Below are positions 31,347 through 42,091 of a stretch of 64,000 nucleotides of DNA, one piece after another (within the stretch, counting starts at the first letter, position 1; the number at the start of each line of letters is the position of its first letter). The stretch lies in assembly GCA_020744425.1 (NCBI GenBank), contig JAGMUV010000003.1, positions 4,526,001 to 4,590,000 on the forward strand. Direction: 5' to 3'. Under the pieces are notes generated by a model. The model was given only the letters and a program-made list of their open reading frames with translations, was not told the origin of the DNA and did no database searches. Source of the DNA: Dactylonectria macrodidyma (taxonomy: Eukaryota; Ascomycota; Sordariomycetes; Hypocreales; Nectriaceae). Position numbers and translations under genes: made by a program.

Positions 31347-33877
31347 ATGGCCGCCGCCGACTCGTACACGGCCGCGGACGAGCGCGCCCGTGCCGCCCGG
31401 AGGGCCGGCCTCCAGGCGAAGAAGGACGAACAGCCGGCGAACACGGTGCGGAGTTACGCGGCGAAGCAGCGGGAGTGGAAGGCGCGTCCTCCGGCCGGCC
31501 CCCCCCTTCCCCCCCCCCCCTTTAAGTAGGGCCCCCTAGGCGGCTAACAGATGAATACCTATAGGCCTGGTGCCATATGCCCCGAGCTGCAGCTGACGGC
31601 TCGCTCTATAGCTGGCCCGATGGCGAGCTCGTAACGCCGGATAAGCTGGCGGCGTGGCTTAAAGAGGATATCCTCTTACGACGCGTAGCGCTGCCGCAGA
31701 AGAAGCCACGGGCGCGGGGTAGGGGTAAGGGCAAAGGCGAGGCCGTACAGCTACGGCAACAGCTCGAACAGGAGCAGCTCGAGGCTGCGGCCTTAGCAGA
31801 GGCCGAAAGCCTAGCCGAAGCCCTAGAGGTCCCCGTGGCCGAGGCCGCCGAGCTGCTCGCAGACGACCGCGAGGGCTACGTGCGACCCACGGCCCTTGCG
31901 CCGGCTGCAGTAGACCTTGCTAAAGGATCCCTACTTACGAGGGGCACTATCGACGCCTATATCGCGGCCATCATCGAGCTCTGGCGGCTCCAGGTGGCCC
32001 ATGGCAATGCGAATACGGAGAACCCCCGGGGCGCCGCCGTACGAGGCTTCCTCGAGCAACGGGGCCGGCAGCGGGGGAAGCACGACCGCGCCTCCTTTAA
32101 AGACCGCGGAACCGACGGGATCCAGGCCGGCTATTCTCCCGATGAATGGCTCCGGATCCAGGATCTCCTTCTCAGCGGGGCCGCGTATACGCCGCAAAAC
32201 CTCCGTACGCGAGTCGACCTCCTCTTCGGCCATTACTACCTCTTACGGGGGGAGAACCGCCGTAAGATGGAGCTTGCAGACCTATCCCTACTTGACTATC
32301 CGCCTTCAGAAGGCCCAACCCTCTGTGGCTGCCTCGTAAGCCTTTTACAAGACGGCAAGCTAAATAAGACGGCGAAGAAGGAGTTTATGGGCGCCCTCCG
32401 GCATAAGGAGCCCTTATTCTGTACGCAAGGGGCCTTAGCACAGCTCTTCTTCTGGCGCTGGCACGTCGCCGGCGAGCCGCCCCCGTCCTTCCGGCGCCGT
32501 CAGGACTGGTATCGGATCAAGGTCCTCGTCGGACGGGACCGCGAGCAGGAGCTCTCGTACCCGACGCAGTTGCAAGAGACCTGGCGTGTCTTCGGCGCCG
32601 CCGGCCTTATCGCGTCAAAGAAGACGCACCTCCCGCGCAGGGTAGGCGCCCAGGATGCCGAGACCCATGGTACATCGCTCGCCCAGATCTCGCAGGCCGG
32701 CCGCTGGAACCAGAGCGTGCTCTGCCAGGCCTATCTTACACACCTACCTCGCCAGTTCATGCGTATCGTCGCCGGCTTCTCGGCGTCCCCGGGGGACTAC
32801 TTCCTCGCGCGTGCGGCCCACGAACCTCCGTATGTCTTACAAAAGCAGCTCTGGCCGTGGATCGAGGAGTGGGAGCCTCGCTTTGAGGCGCGAGCGCGCC
32901 GCCAATGCTGGGCAGAAGGCGGCCTTGACGACGACGACCTAGCCGCCGACGGCTTTCTTAAGCTTATGCGGCGCCTACGCATAGTACTCTTACAGGACCT
33001 GGCTGTCTTACAGCCCCGCTACCCGTCGCTACCCTTCTTTGCTTACGCCCCTTTTAACGGGCCCGAGTGGGACGAATTCGCCGTCGCCGTGCGCTCCGAC
33101 GCGGTAGAGGCTACGGAGCCGTTAAGCCTGGTCGTACGACGCGCGCTGCCAGAGCTAAGCGGGGTCTTAGAGAGCACGCGCGAGGCCCTCTTACAGAATA
33201 GCCAGCGGCTCGGCATCCGGCTAGAGGCCCGGCTAGAGGGGATTCAGGGCGGCCTCGATGCCCTCCTCCAGGGAAAGGTCCCTATTACCTTTACTGGCTA
33301 CTTCGGAGCCGGGCCAGCAATGGTGCCGGCGCCATCGACAGCTCCTACCTTGGATCTTAATACGGCTCCGGCTCCGGCCCCGGCATCGGCCCCAGAGCCT
33401 CTGGTACCAGGTATGCCTGTCGTTACAGCTCTGGCTAGGGTCTTTACGGTGCGGGACGTCTGGAAGGAATGGGAGGAAGGGATTGCCGGCCAGCTGGCTG
33501 TACGGGTGCTAGAAGAGACGTGGGGAAGCCGCTGGCGCCCGGGGAACGGGGTTAGGGTGCAGTTCTGTCGCCGGAAGGTGATCTGGGACGAGCTCTTAGC
33601 CCGTATAGCGTCTGGCAAGAGCGAGGAGGAGGCCGTTGCAGAGCTAGAGCGCTTACGTGCCGGCCGGAGCTTGAACCGGCTCGTCGACGAGCTCAAACAA
33701 CGCCGCCGGCGGGGTCAGGGTCAGGGCCAGGGTCGGGGCCAGATACGGGTACAGGTAGGGACCCCGGTGCCTGATGACCCAGGCCCAGGCTCGGGACCAG
33801 GTCCGACTCGGGGCCAGGGCCATCGGGGACGCTGGACCCGGCTAGGGAGGAGGCGGACCGCCCCTCGTCGACGGTAA
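31347..33877 (+). CDS. Crypton tyrosine recombinase with C-terminal GCR1-like DNA-binding domain
   Basis: Exon 1 is 31347-31481 ('MAAADSYTAADERARAARR') and exon 2 is 31565-33877, together 815 aa. Recombinase residues can be proposed in exon 2, counted from the Met at 31577: R224 in 'YYLLRGENRR', H351-x-x-R354 in 'THLPRR' and Y386 in 'CQAYLTHLP'. The block around 'SQAGRW' matches the Ndc10-type domain II of Crypton proteins. The C-terminal 'VWKEWEEGIAG...WGSRW' segment is the GCR1_C-type domain, and a Gly/Gln/Arg-rich tail follows. The proposed intron starts GCGCGT, one base from a standard GTGCGT donor, and ends TATAG. If it is not spliced, the 766-residue frame from 31577 still contains the recombinase and DNA-binding domains. 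Confidence 0.85.
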
Positions 33878-34235
33878 GCCGGTCGTCTAGTAGGGTCTTT
33901 ATATATATATTAAGAAAACATATTTTTAAAGATTAAAGAGCCATAAGAACAGTATATTATTATCGTATAGTCCTTATAGCAGAGCCTAGCCTACTTAGAC
34001 CCTTTCTAGCATTATATATATAAATATCTTAACAGCCAGTAGCTTATATATCACCGCTCCTAGACCAAATGCACTGCCAGAGTGTAGCAATCCCCCAGCC
34101 CCAGAACGGCCTCGATTAGGCCGCTGGCTGTTAAGTTATTCGCATGCGCAGCGCTGGGCACTTATCAGATGGTAGTTGTGTAATCACATACGATTTCCCG
34201 AAATTACTCCGCAAAACGACCCCACGATAAGTTCC

Positions 34236-34239
34236 GCTT
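34236..34239 (+). repeat. GCTT core repeat, right side of Crypton
   Basis: Partner of 31150-31153. Confidence 0.85.
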
Positions 34240-36810
34240 GTACTGACCAGGAGATTTTTGACTTCCTATCGCAACATTTTCTCCACTGGCTGGAAGCACT
34301 TAGCCTTATCGGACGAATTTCCGAGGGGCTTCACATTATTAGGACATTGGAGTCATTCATGCAGGTATGAAGGGAGGCGTCTGGTCAACGAATTGTCACT
34401 GACGGCAGTCTAGGACAGCGAACTCGGAATGCTTAGCGAACTTCTCCGAGAAGGCGGCCGTTTCATCCAGACAAATCTGCCGATGATAGACTCGTCCCCT
34501 CTCCAACTATACTCTTCGCTGCTTGCCTTTACCCCCGAGAGTAGTATGATTCGCAGGCTTATGTGGGACAAGAGATCCAACTGGATGCCACTCGCCTCTG
34601 CAGCGAGACCGACATGGGACCAATGCCAGCAGGTTCTAGAGGTCAAACAAAGAGGCATAAATTCCATTGCATTTTCCGCCAACGGCTCTTTCATCGCATC
34701 CGCGGCTGATAACACAGCCGTCCACATTTTCCAGATCGAAACAGGCGAATTCACCAGAGAGCTTGACCAAGGCCCCAGGGCAAAGGTCCAAGTTGTCAAG
34801 TTCTCCCCGAACTCGGCGCTGATAGCCACGGCATGTGTCAATGGGGAACTATGTCTATACCGTGGAGATACAGGTGATCTTCTGAAGAAGTTCCTACTGT
34901 CGTGGGACTGCTCATGGGATGGTATCCAGTTTTCTCCGGATTCAAAGTACGTGGCATTCGCTTCCGACAACTATGAACCTGAAACCGTCTGCATCATATC
35001 CTTGGATACACTCCAATGCGTCCAAGAGGTTGAAGCCATGGGGGTCGAAGCCATGGCGAAAAGAAGAAGACATAAAAATCTGAATCCACATGCTTCTATC
35101 GCTGCGAGGGCTTCGTTGCACTTCTCGTCCGACTCTCAAACCCTTGGAATAGTGGCAAAGGGCACTGGTTCCTATGCCTTGTGGGATGTTGGAAATGGCG
35201 TTTGCATTCGTGAACATAGCCAAGATTCTGATCTAGCCATGGCATTTCAGCCCGACGGAATGTCCTTCACCTTTGTTGACAACTCTTCATTTATGATGGC
35301 CGGTATCATGAAGAGTAACACATCTGCTATGCAAATTTGGCGGCTAGAGACAGGGGAGACAGTGCACACATTGGAAGGTCACCGAGATACCATCCGCGGG
35401 ACCCAGTTCTCGCTAGACGGGACCTTGCTGGGATCTTTCTCTGAGGATAACACAGCCATGATATGGAGCGTCGAAACAGGAGAATGCCTTCACCTGCTCG
35501 AAGGCCACTCTGATACAGTGACGGCATTGTCATTCTCCGCGGATATGACCTTGTTTGCGTCGGCATCAGATGACAGAACCATCCGCATCTGGCGAGCTGA
35601 CTTGGGTAGCGGTACTGCTACGTCAGCTGAACGATACGATCCGGTTCAGTCAGTCGTGTTGTCCCCCGACGGTCTCTTCATCGCCTCATGTACGGAGAGT
35701 GGGGATGCGCAAGTATGGGAAGCAAAGAATGGCCAATGCATTCATCGGTTCACCAACAGTTTCATACGGTCAGTTCGATTTTGCTCGATGTCGACATTTT
35801 TGGCTGGATGCTCTTTGGACCACCTTTTCCTCTGGCGGGTAGACACTGGTCACCGTGTCTTTGAGCACGACGTACCTAATGGGACAAGTGTTACTTTTTC
35901 TCCAGATGGTCGGTATATCTCACTCCACGGGACCAGCCAGTTTATTTTTGACTTGGAGGCAGATGTTTTTCATGGTAGATTGGATTTGAGCCAATCTACC
36001 AAATATGGCAAGCTCTTGATCCATAACAAGGAACGCATATTCGATTTGAAGTTCTCGCCAGATTCTACGTTTGTGGCGACATTGACGGATAGCCCTCCGC
36101 CTGGAAATGATATGCCTTATTATGACTCTTGGGGAATTCCTGCCTGGGCACAGGATGGCACGCGTATACTAAGTCTCTGGAGCCTTGAGACTGGGGACCT
36201 GATCCGCCAATTGGAAGGTTTGGACAAGGCGGCTTTTCTGCTCTGTATCTCTTCCGATTCTGAGTTCATAGCGCTGTGCGAACGGCCAACTGCGCTTCAA
36301 ATCCTGCGAACAGCAACATTGGAGAAGCATAGAGAACTGAGCATCTTACCGCAACAGGTTCCAAGCACTCAGCATAGTATCTTTTCTCCGGACGCTAGGC
36401 ACCTGGCCTGGGCTGGCGGCCCGATGATAAGTGTTTGGGATTCTGAATATCAGTCAATCACTCGACACATATTTCTCGGCTTCGACGCATCCCGTGTCGA
36501 GTTTGATGACACAGGGGATTATATATTTACCAACTATGGCCCCGTATCAATCTACGAGCCTTGTCGAGTGGTTGAAGATCCGGACCTGGTGCCCGTCCCC
36601 CATCGGAGATCTGGTTACTGGCTCAATCACGAGAATCACTGGGTCATGTGGGACGATATGAGGTTCTTCTGGATACCGCCAGGATTCCGGCCTGTTAATG
36701 ATAGTTGTGTAGAAGTGTCAGGGCCGACAATTGTTATTGGCTCTGCCTCAGGACAAGCGTCTGTTTTTAGGTTTACTATTGAAGGGCTATTAGGTCAAGC
36801 TGCGATATAA

Positions 36811-37139
36811 AACAATCAGCGGCGGCTTTCAGAGAATAGTGGAGGATTTAACGGATTGGGCGTCAGCTCCCTTTCGATCAGCGATTCATGTCCTTGGAGT
36901 CTCTGTTGTTATTCTTCACTTATTTTACATATATCCTTTGGCTATCGGGCCTCGTGAAATGATTCCACATCTTTCATAACAGAACTCACATCGTGACGAA
37001 GGAAAACAGTGATAGACATAGGTACTTGTCCATGTAAAGAGAGTCTCAATTGTTCTGCGCTGAGATCACCCAGCGATATCATAGATACTCTCCAGATCGT
37101 TTCACCCACAATTGGATCTGGGCACTGCCAAAGGCTACT
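36811..37139. other. Intergenic between convergent genes
   Basis: 3' flanks of the receptor and the permease; no feature recognised. Confidence 0.5.
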
Positions 37140-38892
37140 TCATACATCGGTGCCTTTAACAATACGATCCTCCTCATTGATAGCGTAAGCGTCCACTTTG
37201 GTCTCTGAGAACTTCCTCGCAGACGTCTTGTCAGCAAAGAGAATGTCAATCTCCTCAAAGGTGCGGCCCTAGGATTGAAGGATTAGCTTTTTGGCTAACA
37301 CGTATGGCACGCTCGGGGATATTACCTTCGTTTCGGGAAGTCGGAAGAAAGCCCAAGCAAAAGTCAACAGTGATAAACCGGCCTAAAGTTCTTGTTAACG
37401 CGTGCACAGCAAGAAGTCACTTGAGAAGTCTTACCCAGAAATAGCCAACCTTGCCTTTCCAATCTCCCTCGGTTGGGTTGATCATGTAAGGTCCGTATGT
37501 GTTGTTGAGGATCTGTGTGATGTAGTACGCGATGCGAGCAAGGCAAATACTCTTGCTGCGAACACTGACAGCTGGAATCTCGCCAATAATTGCATAACAA
37601 ACAGGACCAATGGTGGCATAAAAGATGATCTCCCATGCGAGGACTAGACCGGCTTGTCCAAAGCTGACAGCTGAGGTTTGAGGAATCGTAGCAAGAATGC
37701 CAATGAGTAGCATTAGCATAGTGCAAAGTCCACACGCCCACACGTATAAGGTTCGTCTGCCGATGCGGTAAATAAGGGCCCAAGAGATGATAACACCGAC
37801 TGATGCAAGACCAAGGGCACCGGTTGCAAATTTGAAGGCATTGCTTGAGTCGACTCCGGCTTGAAGGAAGAAATATGTGGGTGTGCCACCGATACCAACA
37901 CCAGTAGTGTTCTGAGCGACAAAGACCATGCAGACAATCTCGGTTCGGCGGAGGTTGATTCCCTTGAAGCAGTCAAGATAGCTGCTACCCTTGGTATGCT
38001 CACTCTCGATCTTGTTGGTGTGGACAATCATGGCGAGTTGCTTGTCAAGATCCTCGTCACTCTTCGATCCCTTTGCTGAGATGCGCCTCAAGACGTTTTT
38101 GGCGTCATCGAGTCTGTTTTTTCGGGCAAGCCAGTAGGGAGATTCGGGAGTGAACCACAGAACAATCATCAACGGGATTGGCCACATCCACTGCAGAGCA
38201 AAAGGAATTCGGTAGGCCCACTGAGTGGAATTGCTCTCGAAGCTGAAGAGCACTCCAGCGGCGAGGAGCTGACCTAATGCCCAGCAGAGACAGACGTAGT
38301 TTGCCAGGTAACCGCGAAGTGCCATGGGGCAGATCTCAGACGCGTAGGCCGGCGCCATTGTAGCAAAGACACCCCAAGGAAGACCGCAAAGTGTTGAACC
38401 GACAAGGAGCATGGGAAGACTCTGGGCGAAGAAGGTGATGAAGATGAATCCAGTGACGGCAGCGAGAGATGCAACCAAGGTGAGTCGATATCCGAATCTT
38501 TGCGTTAGCCAGCCATTGGCAAAAGCACCGAAGATGGTGCCGACTGCAGTTGCATTTCCCAGTCCAGACTGCCACGGTCCCGAAATTTGATAACCGAGTT
38601 TCTCGCCGTACCAGCCTCCATAGGCCTTTTGGAAAGCTGGCTGGGCGACGAGATTTCCAATGAGGACGATGTCATAGCCTTCCATGATAATGGAAGACGA
38701 GAGGAGAAAAGACCAAGTGATGGCTCCTGGGTACATTTTGATGGCTTGCCACACTGTCATGTTGCGGTCTATGTCGGCGCCTTGTTGACCTTGAACATGG
38801 CTCCATTCCTTCTGAGAGGAGATGTCGCCGTCTTCTGCCTCGATATGGTGGATGTCGGCAGACTTGTCTTCGGTTTCCGGGGAGAGCGCCAT
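37140..38892 (-). CDS. MFS alpha-glucoside (maltose) permease-like transporter
   Basis: Three exons, 38892-37435, 37382-37326 and 37268-37140 (introns 52 and 57 bp), give 547 aa. Sugar-porter signatures are 'GWLTQRFGYR' after TM2, 'PESPYWLARKNR' after TM6 and 'PETKGRTFEEIDILF' after TM12; the last lies across exons 2 and 3, supporting the splicing. 'SSIIMEGYDIVLIGNLVAQPAFQKAYG' in TM1 is typical of fungal MAL31-like alpha-glucoside:proton symporters. The frame is open 24 codons upstream, but the ATG at 38892 gives the normal N-terminus. It lies head to head with a glycosidase gene, which suggests use of oligosaccharides released outside the cell. Confidence 0.92.
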
Positions 38893-39449
38893 AGTGGATG
38901 GCTGGTCGATATGCGATTGAAGTCTGGATAGAAAAACCCGAAGAAGGCAATGATGAGGAGGCAAATCGTGGTTGATGGAGGCTCAAGGGGTGTTTATGTA
39001 TCCACAGCTTAAGCGCGTCGATCCTTCTTAGTGGACTCAAGTCCCCATGGGGAAACCCCAGATGGTCTGACAGTATGAGGGTCTACTGCTTCCAGAGACG
39101 AGCAAGAGCGCGATAGCGGCGATAATTCCGAGCTTGATGTGATTGTGGACCTTAAGCTAATGTTTTGGTGTATACTACTGGACGTCCCACCGGGAATCCC
39201 ACCGGACTCTCCACCGGACGCCCCATCGGAAACTCCATCGGATACTCCATCGGGAGAGGAATATCATCCCTGGCCTGGCCTGGTATCGATTCCCGGTTTT
39301 TTGTACGAGTCGTTGTATTACACGCCAAAAACCGTTATCACGATTCGTCATTACTGTTCCATCCCATATTGACAAGATGCCAGGTGACATAATGTTTCTA
39401 CCCTTCATTTGAAGGCACATCAGTATTGACAACGCTACTAGAAGAGTAC
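38893..39449. other. Divergent promoter region with a 12-bp tandem repeat
   Basis: Upstream region shared by the permease (minus) and glycosidase (plus). It contains the minisatellite at 39187-39256. The repeat produces Arg-Trp- or Pro-rich artificial open frames that are not genes. Confidence 0.55.
39187..39256. repeat. 12-bp minisatellite, six units
   Basis: Units begin CCACCGG or CCATCGG and are 12 bp long, for example CCACCGGACTCT and CCATCGGATACT. The multiple-of-three period keeps frames open on both strands. Confidence 0.9.
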
Positions 39450-40990
39450 ATGTCCTTGCTCCGAAGCTTGCCCTCCACAGTTGAGGAAGCAAAGCCAGCC
39501 GCCACTGGTGTAGCGACAGTGAATTTGAGCGTTGAAACTGGGCCTCCACAGCATCTTGCCTCTGGGATTTTATACGGCATACCTGACCAACCGGATCAGA
39601 TCCCAGATCATTTCTACAGAGACATTGGGTTCCAATATGGCCGTGGGGGTGGATCCCAACTTCCCAATACTGTGGGATTTGCTCGAAGTGGAGAAGACTA
39701 CAAAGTAAATTGTGGCTGAACAACCTGCTCATCAATTTTCTGACTCTAGTTCTAGACCCGTTTTGCGTCTGCGTTGAGCAATTACCGCACATCGCGGAAG
39801 CATGGTGGAGATTTCATCTATCTCTTGCCAGCAGCATGGGGAGCCGACGGTGGACAGACCGAGGACTTTGAGTACCCTGGAGACAACGGTGATTGGACCA
39901 GATGGGATGCGTTTCTCAAGCAAACCCTTGCAGATGTCAGGTCATCAAATATGACAGAAGGGCTCGTCATTGATATCTGGAATGAGCCTGATCTTAGCTT
40001 CTTCTGGAACCGACCGAAAGAGCAGTGGCTAGCGATGTGGTCCCGCACGTACCACAAGATCAGGTACGTCCATACTTTCAGTCCAAAAATCATTGGCTGA
40101 TTTGTTGGTAGGGAGCAACTTCCATCTATCCGTATAACCGGGCCATGCATGTCGGCTGTTCCATCTGCAGCCCATGAGTGGTGGACTAGCTTTCTCTCCC
40201 ATGTTACCTCCGGGAATCAGACTACCCTACCTGACCAATGGTCCTGGCACATGGAGGGTGGCGATGACTCGCCTCACATGAGCAGAGCTGTTGCTTCATT
40301 TCGAGCTCTCCTCGCCACGTATCACATTCAGCAGGAACCTGACCTTGACATCAATATCAACGAGTATGCAGTCTATGGCGAACAGGTTCCATCTGCTGGG
40401 GCTTGGTGGATCGCTGGGCTTGAGCGTGAGAATGCCCATGGCTTGAGGGGCAACTGGGCTATCGCCGGTGCGCTTCATGATTTCATGGCCGGTAAGTTTA
40501 CTTGTCGAGTAGGTTATTGTGTTTGGGATCCTAACTTGCTTCATAAGGTCTTCTCAGTAAACCAGACGCAGGTACTGACAAATACGCCATTAAAAGGGGA
40601 GGATACTGGCCATTGGCAGAATATCAAGTGTACAAGTACTATGCCTCTGTGATGAGAGGCAAACGTCTTGAAACAAAGCCGACTCCGGATACAGCGTTGG
40701 ATATATACGCAACGATCGAAAATGACATCATTCGGATTCTTGCCGGAACTCGTTCAAGGCCAGGGAACTGGGCTATCGACATTATTGGGCTCCCCGATGC
40801 CGGCAGAGCGACCATCAGAACGTTTCAGTTCAGGAATATTGACGGAAACCGGTTCAAGCAGGTTGACGGACCTGAATACTTGGGTGATACTGAGCAACTT
40901 ATCGCTGGGGGGAAGTTGAGACTGGTGATGCAACACGACGATCCGACAGCGGCGTTCGCATTCGAGGTGATGGTTACAAAGATAGACTAG
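39450..40990 (+). CDS. Clan GH-A glycoside hydrolase, GH39-like
   Basis: Four exons, 39450-39704, 39756-40063, 40112-40491 and 40548-40990, total 1386 nt (461 aa); introns are 51, 48 and 56 bp with correct phases. The (beta/alpha)8 core shows 'LPAAWGADGGQ', the acid/base Glu in 'DIWNEPDL' (about E162) and the nucleophile Glu in 'NINEYAVYG' (about E272), as in GH39 and related clan-A enzymes. A beta-sandwich-like C-terminus follows. No convincing signal peptide precedes the mature-like start 'ATVNLSVETGPPQHLASG'; orthologues usually have one, so either an upstream exon is missed or the enzyme is intracellular. Substrate is not predictable (xyloside, mannoside or similar). Confidence 0.87.
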
Positions 40991-42091
40991 ATCAAAACAT
41001 TAACTTCCGTTGCCTAAGAAATGATATGGTATGAAGTTATGATGGCGGTTCGCAAATAATATCGAGGCTCACTGCTTTGACTTATAAATGGAAAAGCTAC
41101 CCTAGTCTAAGATACAACTGCGCCTGATCATGTTGGCGTTGCTTTGTTCGTAGGTCGAATAGTGGGTTAACACCACGTTGGAGGAAGCGGCTCATCATAA
41201 TGAGGAAGTGAAGATGAGAATCGAGTCTTTAGTAGATATCAACGGTCGCGCACGTTTCAATTGCCCAGTCTGGTTCGATACGTAGCATGGGCTGTCGCAG
41301 CGCCTAGCATCACATAGCAGTGATTAGACGTGACTTGCATTCAAGCAGCCTCGCTTATCATGGAATGGGGGTGCCCCCACTGGAACCCATTGGTGTGGCA
41401 CCTAACCCTGGCCGATCATCATGCCCTGATAAGAATGAATACGGAAAGGGCGAATACGTTGTGACCAATCGAGTTTTCGTATTCATAGCTTGAGACTTTG
41501 TCCCCGCTTTCACTCTTCAAACTTGAGCGAGGAACATCAATGCCAAGGTCCTCTGACCATGATTTGGCCGTGGCTAAGCTAAAACCAATGGTAAACCCGC
41601 TAAAATCCCGTCATATGATCGTCGGGATAGGAAATCTTATTGGATCGCATCAACACTCATCACTTCCTAGCCAGAATAGTGGAAATGTTACCGCCCCTAT
41701 GGCTGCTCCAGCGGAGAAACCATCGGAGTCTCCACCTCCCACCGGAACTTCCGGAGCCGAGCTCCGACTCATGATTTCGCAATAGAGGAGAAGCCATAGC
41801 CGAATGATCCAGCTTCTTGAGGTCGTGGGGTAGACCCATGCAGAACAAGTATGAATGCTGCCCGTATATTGACGAATTGGCCTTGTGTAAGAGTGGGTTC
41901 GATGAGCTGTACTCATGCCAAGTCTAGTCTAATAATTACAAATTGCCGATGGTTCTTCCAGCGCAGCTATTTATTCAAGGCGGATCTAGTAAACTCAACA
42001 TGCATGTGTAATTTGTACCATTCTCCTTTGCCTTCTTGAGCCCTCGCATCTATGATTCTCGCACTATAGAGCAATCCATTTAAACGCCGAA
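40991..42091. other. Intergenic
   Basis: Upstream region of the alpha-galactosidase. A 95-codon frame at 41498-41785 has no family resemblance. A CreA-like 'GTGGGG'-class word was looked for but none is convincing enough to list. Confidence 0.45.

Larger units (their letters stand above)
31154..34239 (+). mobile_element. Crypton (tyrosine-recombinase DNA transposon), 3086 bp
   Basis: The boundaries come from the broken receptor frame and the GCTT repeat. There are no terminal inverted repeats, as expected for Cryptons. Both ends carry copies of CTTATC or its complement GATAAG: five in the first 135 bp (31151, 31203, 31250, 31263, 31279) and two in the last 80 bp (34161, 34226). The words GATAAGTTCC and CCGCAAAAC occur at both ends. 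A perfect 12-bp inverted repeat (34028-34039 with 34124-34135) lies in the 3' untranslated part. The coding part is very GC-rich compared with its surroundings, and the 3' part is AT-rich. Confidence 0.88.
29152..36810 (+). pseudogene. NACHT-WD40 NOD-like receptor gene interrupted by a Crypton
   Basis: Receptor segments are 29152-29570, 29619-31153, 34240-34364 and 34414-36810; with the insertion left out they total 4476 nt in one frame. The N-terminal 130 residues are a fungal receptor N-terminal helical domain ('VVGVAANIIAVVDISVKVI'). A coiled 'DKVDDKIDKVD' linker and a NACHT NTPase follow, with Walker A 'GMAGTGKST', Walker B 'VVIFIIDALDE' and sensor 'ALITSRPE'. After the insertion come a winged-helix/linker region and WD40-type repeats ('LEGHRDTIRGTQFSLDG', 'LEGHSDTVTALSFSADM', 'SASDDRTIRIW'). 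Such proteins act in fungal self/non-self recognition and regulated cell death. As it stands, the gene encodes a receptor lacking the sensor unless the insert is removed. The truncated frame runs about 25 codons into the insert before a stop near 31230. Confidence 0.9.

Noticed and set aside
39175..39792. 205-codon minus-strand frame rich in Arg-Trp
   Set aside because: Its distinctive part is the 12-bp minisatellite, and the rest overlaps exons of the well-supported glycosidase on the other strand.
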